Source: Mesostigma viride
Taxonomy: Eukaryota > Streptophyta > Mesostigmatophyceae > Mesostigmatales > Mesostigmataceae
Length of the DNA stretch: 64,000 bases
Reading direction: 5' to 3'
Assembly: GCA_009746045.1 (NCBI GenBank)
Contig: RPFO01000436.1
Coordinates: 883,127-947,126, forward strand
Shown: in pieces, positions 1 to 10,141 of the stretch
Layout of the letters: every line of letters starts with the position of its first letter
How positions within the stretch are numbered: position 1 is the first letter of the stretch
Made by a program: the position numbers and the translations under genes
Notes under the pieces: generated by a model
The model's input: the letters and a program-made list of their open reading frames with translations, nothing else
The model's database searches: none
What the model was told of the DNA's origin: nothing

Positions 1-2036
1 TGCATGAAGGGGGGGAGGCGGGGCGGAAGTTGGCTGCGAGTAGTGCCCGGCCCTCTTGTGAGGGCCCCGCGCGCCATGCCGAACATGTGCCATCCGTGCG
101 GATGGCAACCTCCATGCATGCATTGGGCGCCTTCACGCTTTTACAGACATAGGGCGCCCGGTGCGCATGCGGCCCATGTGGCCTGCGACATGGCCTGCGC
201 TGGTGGCCTTCAGGATGCCGCGTGGCCATGCGCCTGTGAGCGCGTTGACACGTCGACATGGGAGCAGTCGGGCGCAAGCATAAGGCGATCTCACGCGGGG
301 GGAGAGCGGAAGAGGGAGGGAGCCGGTCGCGCGGATGTGTGGGGAGTTTTGCGGTCAGGGATGGCTGCGCTCGCCGTGGGTGCCCGTGGCTCTGGGCGTT
401 ACGGTGGGGAGAGGGCGCGCAGCCTTGCACGCGCTTGGCGGCGTTGCGTGGGCTTGCCCTGTGCCTGAGACGCCCGAAGGTCACGGACCTCGCCAATGTA
501 GTGCGGTGCTTTCCGCGTCGGTCGCCATTCGCGGCTTGCGTGCCATGCCAGGGCAACCGCTGGGCATGGGGCGCGAGTCGGGCCAGGATGTGGCAGGTTC
601 AACAGTGCGCGCCCTAATCGCGGTGCATCGGGAAAGGAATGAAGTTTTGGCAGCAGGAAGGAAATGGGGGGGGGGGGGGGCTCAGCAACACAGGGAATGG
701 AATGGGGTGTATAGTGGCTTGGGCGGCATGGGGGGAGGAATGGGATGATGGGTCCCTGGATGCTCGCCGTGTGTCAGCGCATGGGATAGAGTATGATGCG
801 TGGGCTGCCAGATTTGGCAGCAAGCACGTGTGGCACAATAACTAGGGGAGCTGATAGAGGGGACCGGCATCTCTGGGCTTGTGGGCATGCATAGGAAGGC
901 TTGCGGCCGGTTGCCTTTCGGACAGTGGGGCCGGCTGTGGTGCAGATTTTCCTCTTTCAGGCCACGGAGAGTTGCTTTTGTTGATGCAATTGGTGATGCT
1001 GCTGGGGAAAAATGGGCTGTGATGCTTGTACAGGTCAGCCAGGGCGTCCCTGGATGCCATGCACTGGGGTTTCAGGCCTTGGGAGGGGCGGTTGCCTTTT
1101 GACACTGCCATCCGGCGAGCCCCCCACCTACTCTGCCATACTGCCCTGCAGTCCTCTCTACCGCTGTTTAGTACCCTGTAGTCCTCTGTAGTTACCTCCA
1201 GTCCTCTGTAGACCTCGCTCGTCCTCCCAAGTCCTCGCGGGCGCTGTCATTTACCATGTATACAGTTCCCAGGCCTGTGCTGGGTATATCTGGTATACCC
1301 GCCGCAAGTAGTTGGGTGTGGATGAATGTGGAGAAGCGTTTCACGCACTCATGCGTGGTTGTGGTATGCGATCCAGGGAAGGCCAACACAAAGCTTGGGC
1401 CATGCCATGGTAGGGCAGATGCCCCTGGTCGTGCCAGGAGCATCGGTAGGCCCATTGCCTGGTGAAGTAGTGGGAAGGAATTGTGAATGAGGCACAAGCA
1501 TGACACATGCATGTTCGCACATCCCCCAGTAACACCTTGTTACAGGGCGGAAGGGGGCGGCGTGCACAGGGCGGCGGTCATGCCAGGCAAAGCGGATGAG
1601 GCCGCTGGAGTGCATGGATTGCTCATTAGTGCTGGCGGTTCCTGCTGGTGGTGCATCTGTTGGCCCACTTGACAGTAGTCGAAGGGGCAGTCCCATTGCC
1701 AGCTAGTTTCCTTTCGTTGCAGTGAGGGTTCATGGTACCATGGATTTGAGTGCTTGCGTTTTATATGGCACGGTCAGTTAATTAAATGGCATTTGCCAGC
1801 TTTATGAACGCGATTGGTCGTGGACATACGTATTAAGTTTTGTTTATAGGCCTTGGATCAATGCCAGCAAAAGCGTGCCCTCTGTTTGATTAATTGTAAG
1901 TGGGACAACTATTTCTGGGTGCATGGCGTTCCAACGTCGGACAAGTAGTCGTCTGACAGGAAAGGGGCGAAGCCCGCGAAAGCTACGTGGCTATCTGTAG
2001 GAAGACCTGCATGGAGGGAGACATATAGAATCAATG
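1..2036. other. GC-rich intergenic DNA, no gene recognised
   Basis: No reading frame here resembles a known family, and the open frames look like by-products of high GC. Visible landmarks are a poly-G run near 666-680 and a stretch at about 1150-1240 with many degenerate 'GTCCTC' and 'CCTCTGTAG' words. From about 1700 onward the composition becomes more AT-rich. Confidence 0.5.
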
Positions 2037-2053
2037 GCCAATTTTACCCCGAC

Positions 2054-2750
2054 TCCCACGAGTCCGGTTCTCAAATTCTCAAGTTCTCGGAGGGCGCCGC
2101 CCGAGATTAAATAAGAGGTACCTTGAAATTAAATAAGAGGCATGCCTCTATCCAGATATATTTTTGGAGGCGAGTTTCTATTGGCGTTAAGTTGTAGTAT
2201 AGTACGACAACGTGTCAGACCGTATAATTTATTCCGACTTCTACATTCAGTTCACCGCTTGGTCAAAAAAGGATCACTTATATCAAGGAAACAACAAAGA
2301 TCACTTATATACCCTACTTCTCCGTAAAATCTCATCGACCGGGTTTCGAAACAACCCACGAACGCCGTAGATGCACATCCAACGGAGCAAACAACGTCAA
2401 GACCGACGCGGCGCCAAATAGTCGCCACGGTTCCTTTTCTGCGAGCCATTTTACAACGTACGTCGCGCCGCGTCGTGTACCCAAGCCCTTTTCTGAACGT
2501 GAGATCCAAAATCCGCTTGCCAGACCGGGAACTCCGTCCAATACCGTAGTGCATTGAATTTAATTGGAACATAAATCCTTCTTTCCGTCACCCTTGATAT
2601 GTTTTCGTACAATACTACAAATTAACGCCAATAGAAATTCGCCTCCGAACATATATCTCGATAGAGCCATGCCTCTTATTTAATTTCAAGGTACCTCTTA
2701 ATTAATCTCGGCCCCCGCCCTCTGAGAATTTGAGAATTGAGAACTCTGGA
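2054..2750. mobile_element. Non-autonomous inverted-repeat element (MITE/foldback-like)
   Basis: About 150 bp at the left end (2054-2205) reappears as the reverse complement at the right end (about 2600-2750). Both ends carry the words 'GAGATTAA', 'AAGAGGTACCTTGAAATTAA' and 'TTTCTATTGGCGTTAA'. The element is bracketed by a 17-bp direct repeat, GCCAATTTTACCCCGAC, at 2037-2053 and 2751-2767, which reads as a target-site duplication. The interior of roughly 390 bp has a 106-codon minus-strand open frame with no recognisable transposase, so the element is probably non-autonomous. A 17-bp duplication is long for a classical cut-and-paste transposon. Confidence 0.75.
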
Positions 2751-2767
2751 GCCAATTTTACCCCGAC

Positions 2768-3064
2768 GGACACGTGTGTAGTACTCCTACACACAGATCT
2801 CGAATGATTTATCTAGTACAAAATCTAAATGGCTTGCATCACTCCCCGGAAAGGAGAACTTTTGCGGATGACTGTAGGTGTCAGCTGGCGATGCCTTAGG
2901 ATCAGGAGACGTCCGTCCTATAGTCAGCAAAAGTGGGTGCGAGAGGTCCCCAGTTCGATTCCGGCCTGGATTCATTTGCAGATCGCGTTTTCCGTTTTCC
3001 GCGGACCGGCACTGAACGCAAATGGTTTTCACCTTTTGCGGCGTGCCAAATCAGAATATAGAGT
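2768..3064 (+). mobile_element. tRNA-related SINE-like repeat, copy 1
   Basis: This block is repeated, slightly diverged, at about 4797-5090. It contains an RNA-polymerase-III-like promoter: an A-box-like 'TATAGTCAGC' near 2918-2930 and a B-box 'AGTTCGATTCC' near 2952-2963. The same spacing is kept in copy 2. The tRNA cloverleaf is degenerate in its T-stem, so I treat it as a SINE rather than a tRNA gene. Copy 1 begins right after the direct repeat of the neighbouring inverted-repeat element and lacks the first roughly 50 bp present in copy 2. Confidence 0.65.
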
Positions 3065-3139
3065 CAATGGATATTCTAATGCCAGATTATGAAGCTAGTG
3101 AGACAACTATGTTTTGCTGGCATTCACATCATCCATCAA

Positions 3140-3300
3140 CTACCAGGCGAGTTACGAGCCAGTAGCCACGAGGTCGCCATGGCTGACGGCGGAGCTCATA
3201 GCTTTAACGTTTGGGCACCAAATTCGGCTGTGAATATCACAATCGCTTCGTCTTTCTAAGACGCACACGCTGATGTATTTTCCCGAAGCTATATTACACA
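3140..3300. repeat. Dispersed repeat next to (GATG)n, also at 59.2 kb inverted
   Basis: The stretch from 'CATGGCTGACGGCGGAGCTC' through 'CACAATCGCTTCGTCTTTC' to 'AGACGCACACGCTGATG' occurs again, inverted and diverged, at 59,234-59,372. In both places it lies a short distance from a long (GATG)n/(CATC)n array, so it probably belongs to the LINE family that ends in that tetranucleotide, or is a favoured neighbour of it. Confidence 0.6.
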
Positions 3301-3330
3301 AATTAATTAATTAATTAATCAATTACACAA

Positions 3331-3462
3331 ATGATGGATGGATGGATGGATGGATGGATGGATGGATGGATGGATGGATGGATGGATGGATGGATGGATG
3401 GATGGATGGATGGATGGATGGATGGATGGATGGATGGATGGATGGATGGATGGATGGATGGA
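3331..3462. repeat. (GATG)n microsatellite, about 33 copies
   Basis: Near-perfect tetranucleotide array flanked on both sides by ATTA-rich sequence (TTAATTAATTAA). On the minus strand it reads (CATC)n and follows the 3' untranslated part of the LINE fragment at 3463-4012, so it is best read as that element's simple-repeat 3' tail. Confidence 0.85.
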
Positions 3463-4012
3463 TTAATTAATTCATTAATTAATTAGACTCGTGCTCCCGT
3501 TGGGGAGTCACGGAGCATTAACCCCGATGGATGGATGGATGGGTGCAAACATTCCTACCGGTCTAATCTATCTACATTGGCTACATACTACATCTACCTA
3601 ACAGCATTCTAACTACAACATCTATCTAGGCAGCCGCACGCTGCCCGAGGGGGAGCTATCTGGCGTGCCGCCCGCGGGACTGCACACGAGGGCGCTTCCC
3701 CACTGGGGGGGGCTCATTGTCCTCTATGACCTGGGCCCACTTGGCCTTGTCCATCATCTTCTTCCAAATCACGGAGAGGCCGAGGCCCCCCATGTCCTCT
3801 ACTAGCTGTTCCTTGAAGGTGCGGGCCTTGCGGCGTCTAACATCACTAGGCCCAGCCCACGTCAGGAGGTGCCGGCCAGGCTGGGCTGGTCGCAGTCCTG
3901 CGGGGGGGCCACGTGAGGTGTCTACCTGGTTGGTGCGAGCTAGGTGCCCTACAAGCTGCAGGCGGCGTTGCTTAATGGTGCTGGTGATATAGGGCATGCC
4001 CTGGTACAGGCC
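3463..4012 (-). pseudogene. 5'-truncated LINE (non-LTR retrotransposon), 3' end fragment
   Basis: The minus-strand frame at 3656-3997 encodes the last roughly 110 residues of a LINE reverse transcriptase protein: '[14 protein letters not shown]', then '[18 protein letters not shown]' and '[12 protein letters not shown]'. This matches the usual C-terminus after the thumb of LINE polymerases. The fragment is truncated abruptly at 4012, exactly where the next (GATG)n array begins. Its 3' untranslated part (3463-3655) contains short GATG runs and a conserved block 'GGGGTTAATGCTCCGTGACT', and ends in the array at 3331-3462. A second, longer copy lies at 4231-5710. It is non-functional because of truncation. 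Confidence 0.75.
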
Positions 4013-4230
4013 CTGGATGGATGGATGGATGGATGGATGGATGGATGGATGGATGGATGGATGGATGGATGGATGGATGGATGGATGGATGGATGGATGG
4101 ATGGATGGATGGATGGATGGATGGATGGATGGATGGATGGATGGATGGATGGATGGATGGATGGATGGATGGATGGATGGATGGATGGATGGATGGATGG
4201 ATGGATGGATGGATGGCCGGATGGATGGAT
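4013..4230. repeat. (GATG)n microsatellite, about 54 copies
   Basis: Nearly perfect GATG array separating two LINE fragments. On the minus strand it is the 3' tail of the downstream LINE copy (4231-5710) and also the point where the preceding LINE fragment is truncated. Confidence 0.85.
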
Positions 4231-5710
4231 ATTAATTAATTAACAAATTAGACTCGTGCTCCCGTTGGGGAGTCACGGAGCATTAACCCCGATGGATGGA
4301 TGGATGGGTGCAAACAGTCCTACCGGTCTAAGCTATTTACAACATCTATCTACAACATCTATCTACAAAATCTATCAACATCAACTCTACCCTAGGGCAC
4401 CTGTCTGGCGTGCCTCCCGCGGGTTTGCACACGCGGGCGCTTCCCCACGGGGGGGGGCTGGTTGTCCTCTATATGACCTGGGCCCACTTGGCCTTGTCCA
4501 TCATCTTCTTCAAAATAACGGAGAGGCCTAGGCCCCCCATGTCCTCTACTAGCTGTTCTTTGAAGGTGCGGGCCTTGTGGCGTCTAGCATCACCGGGGCC
4601 CGGCCCACGTCAGGAGGTGCCGGCCAGGCTGAGCTGGGCGCGGTCCCGCAGCGGGGCCACGTGAGGTGTCTACCTGGTTGGTGCAAGCTAGGTGCCCTAC
4701 TAGCTGCAGGCGCCGCTGCTTTATGGTGCTGGAGATATATGGCATCCAGCCGTGTTCAGCCCGTCTCACGTTGCGAGACTGAACAAGTCTCGCGTGCAGA
4801 CACGTGTGTAGTACTCCTACACACAGATCTCGAGTGATTGATCTAGTACCAAATCCGAAAGGCTTGCATCACTCCCCGGACAGGAGAACTTTTGCGGATG
4901 ACTGTAGGTGTAAGTTGGCGATGCCATGGTAACCGGAGACGTCCGTCCTATAGTCAGCGAAAGTTGGTGCGAGAGGTCCCCAGTTCGATTCCGGTCGGAT
5001 TCATTTGCAGATCGCGTTTTTCCGCGTTTTCCGCGGCCCGGCACTGAACGCAAATGGTTTTCACCTTTGTGGCGTGCCTGATCAGAATATATGGCATGCC
5101 AAGGTACAGGTCCTCATTGCGGACATGAGCAGCATAGCCGACTCTGAAAATGGATCGCAGCATGTTGGTGACCGCGCCGTCTAGCTTGCGGGCCAGGTCG
5201 GCGGTGAGGGTCCACTCTCGGCCCGGTACGTAAGAACAGGAAGGACGAGGACCTTAAACAGGTCCTGTTTCTCGATCTTGCCCAGGGGCTTGCGCCACAG
5301 GGCCCGGTATTGGCGTAACGCATGCCAGGCAAGGGAGATGCGGTGGTCCACTTCAGCCTCGCAGCTGGGAAGCAGGCTGCCCAGCAGCTTGACACGGTCC
5401 CGATACAGGCCTAGAGAGCCGTCAAGGAGAAAGAGGGGTGGCGGTGGGTCTGTGAGCCCAATCGCCAGAGCCTCTGTCTTCTTGCTGACCTCAAGCCCCA
5501 CTGCACAGGCCTCGATAGCCAGACAGTCAAGCCACCGGCGTCTGCACGTGCCCAGTGTCCTAGCTCGAAGAGGGTGGTGTCGTCGGCATAGATGATGTCC
5601 GCCAGCCGAATCTCCGTTTCCGCCCCGCCATGCCAGAACGGTTGGCAACCTGCACCCCTGGTTCCCTACCCACGATGCGGGCAAAGCGCTTGCGCGCCTG
5701 AATCATTACG
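4231..5710 (-). pseudogene. Truncated LINE reverse transcriptase, interrupted by a SINE
   Basis: Reading on the minus strand from 5710, the frame contains the catalytic motif '[10 protein letters not shown]' (about 5570-5605), then 'GLEVSKKTEALAIG', 'KLLGSLLPSCEAEVDHR', 'WRKPLGKIEKQDLFKVLV' and 'LPVLTYRAE'. These are the palm motif C and thumb of a LINE reverse transcriptase. A frameshift near 5230-5250 leads to 'MLRSIFRVGYAAHVRNEDLY'. The element is then broken by a 339-bp SINE-like insertion (4746-5084) and resumes with the C-terminal part also found at 3656-3997. Its 5' part, including motifs A and B, is missing. The 3' end runs into the (GATG)n array at 4013-4230. Confidence 0.8.
4746..5084 (+). 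mobile_element. tRNA-related SINE-like repeat, copy 2, inserted in LINE
   Basis: This copy splits the LINE at 4231-5710. The word ATATATGGCAT stands on both sides (4735-4745 and 5085-5095). The undisturbed LINE copy at about 3985-3996 has a single related word, so this is an 11-bp target-site duplication. Inside are the A-box-like 'TATAGTCAGC' and the B-box 'AGTTCGATTCC' (about 4980-4991). The first roughly 50 bp ('CCAGCCGTGTTCAGCC' onward) are absent from copy 1. Reverse-strand frames across it are tRNA-like artefacts and not genes. Confidence 0.7.
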
Positions 5711-5924
5711 ATGGATGGACGTCCGGACGGACGGATGGATGGATGGATGGATGGATGGATGGATGGATGGATGGATGGATGGATGGATGGATGGATGGAT
5801 GGATGGATGGATGGATGGATGGATGGATGGATGGATGGATGGATGGATGGATGGATGGATGGATGGATGGATGGATGGATGGATGGATGGATGGATGGAT
5901 GGATGGATGGATGGATGGATGGAT
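5711..5924. repeat. (GATG)n microsatellite, about 52 copies
   Basis: Starts with slightly degenerate 'GATGGACGTCCGGACGGACG' and then becomes a perfect array ending in (TTAA)n. It sits at the 5' truncation point of the LINE at 4231-5710 and at the 3' end of the repeat block at 5925-6430. Confidence 0.85.
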
Positions 5925-6430
5925 TAATTAATTAATTAATTAGGAACATAACTCCGTTGGGAGTATATGTAGCACATAGCCCTTGAGAGGGGGGCATATG
6001 GCCTATCATACATCCTAAGCTACTTCCTGCAAGGGTGGGGATGTAAAGGACCCTTGCTCTAGGTGCACCAGGGCACTTGCATCCCCATGATCTTCAAGCT
6101 ATGCCCAGCGAAGGGGGAGCCTGTCATGGGGGGGAAGATCAGCATAGCTATACAAAAAGCTAGGGCATGGCTGCTCAGCAGGGAGTTACTCCCTGCATGG
6201 GCACTGCATAATTAAATAAAGCTAGGCATCATCTGGAGTGTGGCACATCATAGGCACACAGGTACATGACTAAAAAGGCTAGGCCTCAGCTGGTATAGTG
6301 CCTGTAGTAGGCGGGCATGTACAAGGCCACTGTCTAACTATTCTACACTACTGCTGTATTCCCCTAGGCTGGGGCTGGAGTTGCTGGGGCCGCGGTGGTC
6401 GAGGGGGTCGCTTGCCAGGGCTTGTGGCCG
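5925..6430 (-). repeat. LINE-like 3' terminal repeat block
   Basis: The part from 5925 to about 6090 is present inverted at about 29,120-29,290. Shared words include 'CTCCGTTGGGAGT', 'GGGCATATGGC' and 'CTCTAGGTGCACCA', and both copies abut (TTAATTAA)n. It looks like the 3' end of another retroelement ending in ATTA/GATG repeats. No coding sequence is visible; the remainder up to 6430 shows nothing recognisable. Confidence 0.5.
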
Positions 6431-6436
6431 ACGTAG

Positions 6437-6676
6437 ATGGATGGATGGATGGATGGATGGATGGATGGATGGATGGATGGATGGATGGATGGATGGATGG
6501 ATGGATGGATGGATGGATGGATGGATGGATGGATGGATGGATGGATGGATGGATGGATGGATGGATGGATGGATGGATGGATGGATGGATGGATGGATGG
6601 ATGGATGGATGGATGGATGGATGGATGGATGGATGGATGGATGGATGGATGGATGGATGGATGGATGGATGGATGG
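6437..6676. repeat. (GATG)n microsatellite, 60 copies
   Basis: Perfect GATG array of 240 bp. Both strands are open in all frames (Trp-Met-Asp-Gly or Ile-His-Pro-Ser repeats) simply because the unit lacks stop codons; these are not proteins. Confidence 0.9.
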
Positions 6677-7200
6677 ATCTGATACACAGCTGTAGCCACA
6701 GCTTGCAGCCCAGTGGTGGCATAAGTCGAATGGGCAGTTGGCCGGTCAGTTCGATCAGGCAGTCCTCCATTGATGCACTGCATGATAAGTATGCTGGGTG
6801 TTCAGCCATGCAGACATGTGACTGATTAGCTATGTACAGATTTCTGGAGCTAAAAAAAACTCCATGGAACTTCAAATGTCATACAAGCATTTGAGATTCA
6901 CAAAAACTTCAGTTTTGAAAAACAATTTCAGTTGCTCTTTCCCTGCGCCATCACCAAGCTTTTCTTTTGTCATGGCTTCCACAAAAACTAGGTGAACTTT
7001 TCCTGGGCACATCTTTCACCACATGCACTTAGTGCAGGCAATGTAAGTGGACTTAAGCTCCCTTAGTGACTATATTTCGTCCAGGAATATGGTTGGGGCA
7101 TGATGCAGACAATCTTTGTAACTATCGTGTGAGATTGGCATCGTACTCCGTGGCGTGCCCTTGCGAATGACACGCAAGTACTTACTTCCTTAGCTCCCTT
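6677..7200. other. AT-richer intergenic DNA, nothing recognised
   Basis: I see no coding frame, repeat or RNA gene in this stretch. Composition is more balanced than the surrounding repeats. Confidence 0.4.
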
Positions 7201-7640
7201 TTATGCGTAGGGCTCCAGGACATTATACATGAGCTTCGTTGCCCATGCTGTACTAATCATACGACGTCGCTTCATACAGCGTGGCACACTGTCCAATGCC
7301 ATCTTGCAAGAGCTCATAGAAGCCATCACCAGGATGAAAATGGGGATGCTATGCAAAGTAACATTACTGTCCACACTAGTGGCTGCCAGCACAGCGCCAG
7401 GCACGCCACATTTGAAGCAAGCAACCCCAGGTACAGGGCAAGTCACAGTCCAAGTCACAGCCCAAGTCACAGCCCACGTAACAAACCAAGTCACAGCCCA
7501 AATTACAGCCCCAGCCCCAAGGTGTTGCCCCCCCTCCGCCTCAAGCCCGACTCAAATTGGTGCTCCAGGTGGTGCGACAGGTCGTGCTGCGCGTGCTCTG
7601 TCATGATGCCGCTGGCTGGGGGGGGGGCGGGGGCGGCCGG
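7201..7640. other. Unidentified open frames and 12-bp repeat
   Basis: A minus-strand frame (7494 to 7201) and an overlapping plus-strand frame (7229-7606) are both open, but neither matches a family I know. Part of the openness comes from a degenerate 12-bp repeat, 'CAAGTCACAGCC', at about 7440-7512. The minus-strand C-terminus 'RRRMISTAWATKLMYNVL' looks more protein-like than the rest, but I cannot assign it. Confidence 0.25.
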
Positions 7641-7699
7641 CGGCGCACCCCCTGCAGGCGCGCTCTTCATGCCCTGGTTCATGCCACATGCACATACCA

Positions 7700-8080
7700 A
7701 TGAAGCAACCAGACATATAAGATAACGGCAGGCTCGAGCTACCCTGCTGATCCGATCTTCGAGATTGTAGGCCTGCAAGCGCTGACTGTCTAATGGATAT
7801 TGTTGTCTCCTGCTATTCAGCGAAATATGTGGCAATGTTCAAGATGTTCAACTGATGATGTTCAAGGGGCATGCAGAAGACAGGCAGGCTCAGCGATGGG
7901 AGCGGGCAAATGTGAGCTCAAAAAATGGAGGCAGGAGCTCCGACTCCACAGCTAGAGGTAGATGCTGGTCGCTTGCACGCATCCATCCACTGGCATCCGT
8001 TCCCCACTTGCGAGGACTTTCTCGAGATCTATATCAAGGAGACAACCAGCGCAGGCCAGAAATCTCGAGGACTTTCTGGA
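7700..8080. repeat. Short dispersed repeat family 'GAGACAACCAGCGC'
   Basis: The word 'GAGACAACCAGCGC' followed by 'GGCCAGAA' at 8039-8064 recurs at about 25,610-25,635 and, inverted, inside CCR4 intron 2 at about 17,853-17,880. A second word, 'GTAGCTCGAGCCTGC', occurs at 25,655-25,670 and inverted at about 7725-7740. These are fragments of one dispersed family of unknown type. Confidence 0.5.
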
Positions 8081-8159
8081 GATCAATAGTTCACAAATAA
8101 TATTTAATATTTATAATGGTTGTCTTGGGTGATACCAGCAACCTAGTGTTTAGCTCACA

Positions 8160-8446
8160 AACTCTTTAACCCGTTATTTGACTCATTATTAGCCGCAGCA
8201 GGGTATCTGTAGTATTACAAGCCACGGGCACCCACCATACGCTATTTAACTCATTATTTGCCGCAGCAGGGTATCAGAAGTATTACAAGCCACGGGCACC
8301 CATAATAAGCTATTTGACTCATTATTAGCCGCAGCAGGGTATCTGTAGTATTACAAGCCACGGGCACCCACCATACGCTATTTAACTCATTATTTGCCGC
8401 AGCAGGGTATCTGTAGTACTACAAGCCACGGGCACCCACCATGATC
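8160..8446. repeat. Tandem repeat, four to five units of about 63 bp
   Basis: Each unit carries 'GCCGCAGCAGGGTATC', 'ATTACAAGCCACGGGCACCC' and 'TTAACTCATTATT'. Alternate units differ ('TTATTAGCC' versus 'TTATTTGCC'), so the higher-order period is about 126 bp, as expected from duplication of a dimer. Confidence 0.8.
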
Positions 8447-8539
8447 TCCTGGAAATTCTCTCGTTCGAACGCGTCAAACACAAGGTACTACCCGAAGCCA
8501 ACAACGATGTCTCATACCCCAATGCCTGCAGTCCATCCC

Positions 8540-8750
8540 TACCCCCGGGCATCCACCATATTATTGCTAATATATACTTAACTTTTATTATAATATTCCT
8601 ATTATTCGTATTGCTAATATCATTACTATTATTATCCACCATATTAATACTAATATATTTTATGCTTTTATTATGACATTCCTGTTATTCGTACTGTTAC
8701 TATTATTACTATTACTATCCACCATTTTGTTTTTATCAGTACCACCACCC
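8540..8750. repeat. AT-rich duplicated block
   Basis: Two approximately 100-bp copies in tandem, each running from 'CCACCATATTA' through 'CTTTTATTAT', 'CCTATTATTCGTA' (or 'CCTGTTATTCGTA') and '(TTACTA)n'. No coding potential. Confidence 0.6.
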
Positions 8751-9087
8751 ACCATGAGCTTTTGGAACTTCTCTCGTTTGGACGGGTCGGAGAACTCGGC
8801 GGTGTCCCACCGGTTGTGGCCGTACAGGCTCTCAGGCTTGGGTGCCTGGCAGGGTGTGAAGGCAAAAGGATGCATGATGGTGAAGTAGAGGGGTCGCATG
8901 CAGCAGCAGCAAGCGTCCCAACGGAGACAAATCATTCAGAATGTAGCAAACGCACATGCGCATGTAGTACACGTGCTTTACCAGGAGGTGCACACACACA
9001 CATACACGCCTGCCCCCTTCCCCCCCCTTCCCCCTTCCCGCCCAACCACGCACACACGTACACACACACAAGCGCACGCGCACACGC

Positions 9088-9353
9088 ACGTACACGTACA
9101 CGTACACGTACACGTACACGTACACGTACACGTACACGTACACGTACACGTACACGTACACGTACACGTACACGTACACGTACACGTACACGTACACGTA
9201 CACGTACACGTACACGTACACGTACACGTACACGTACACGTACACGTACACGTACACGTACACGTACACGTACACGTACACGTACACGTACACGTACACG
9301 TACACGTACACGTACACGTACACGTACACGTACACGTACACGTACACGTACAC
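9088..9353. repeat. (TACACG)n hexanucleotide array, about 44 copies
   Basis: An essentially perfect 6-bp repeat preceded by (CA)n-rich sequence at 8990-9088. It encodes alternating Tyr-Val, Arg-Val or Cys-Thr in open frames that are artefacts. The unit is not a known telomeric repeat of green algae. Confidence 0.9.
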
Positions 9354-9359
9354 AAAAGC

Positions 9360-9842
9360 TCTGAAGCCCCTGCAGTATGCATAATGGGCGATAGCGGGAC
9401 GAGACATACTCCACTAACGCAGCAGCAAGATAATGTCATAATGCAGTGAAGCAGCTACAGTTCATGACAAACGCCGGTTGGCGGGGCAGGAGACTGGGAA
9501 TGGGGATGCGTGCTGTATCATGGCTCATACTCAGCACCTTGATCTAAGTAATCAGTTTCTAACTCATCTATCATGTCTACCTGCACCACCCTTGCCGCGT
9601 GTCCCACGCCACTAGTCCCCCCACCCCCCCACCCCCCCACCCCACCCCACCCCACCCATCCACCGCCACCACCACCACCATCCGGACTACCACCACCCAT
9701 CCGGGATCACATTTGAAAATCTCCAGTCATCCACGGTCACGCGGGATCACTTTTTACCTACCCGCACTCCTACCCGCACTCCTACCTGTACAAGCGTGCG
9801 CTCACACGAATGCGCGAACAATGAACGACTGAACGCTCTCAC
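9360..9842. other. Non-coding, with (CCCCA)n tract
   Basis: No gene is seen. It contains a pyrimidine-rich (CCCCACC)n tract at 9620-9660 and a degenerate 'CTACCCGCACTC' duplication near 9757-9785. It may be the 3' intron or downstream region of the minus-strand Ala-rich gene. Confidence 0.35.
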
Positions 9843-10141
9843 CGCCTCCTCCACTGGCTTCTTGGCCCCCCACATGCCGCGTTGCAAGATCACGTCTTCT
9901 GGATGCTTTAGAAACTACCTCTCCCTAATCCCACTAGTTTGTGCTCACCGCCTCTGTAGATTTTGCTCACCGCCACTGCCACCGCCGCCGCCACCTCAGC
10001 CTTGCTCGCCCACAGCATGATAAGGCTGAGTTTGCAAGTGATTGCCGTTGCCTTTGTGTCCTTTTGGCTTATCGTAAAACATTTTAAGCATTCGCCCTGT
10101 GTGCAAATGAAAGAAAATATTTGATGAGTAATTGTGCTCAC

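Noticed and set aside
2910-2985. tRNA gene in the SINE-like repeat
   Set aside because: The B box is good but the T-stem and acceptor stem do not pair properly, and the segment is repeated within larger units, so a SINE is the better reading.
4021-6682. Long open frames of repeating Trp-Met-Asp-Gly or Ile-His-Pro-Ser
   Set aside because: They come from the (GATG)n unit, which has no stop in any frame; there is no start context or non-repetitive domain.
9088-9353. Telomeric repeat tract
   Set aside because: The unit TACACG differs from TTTAGGG or TTTTAGGG-type telomeres and lies internally next to (CA)n, so it is a simple hexanucleotide array.
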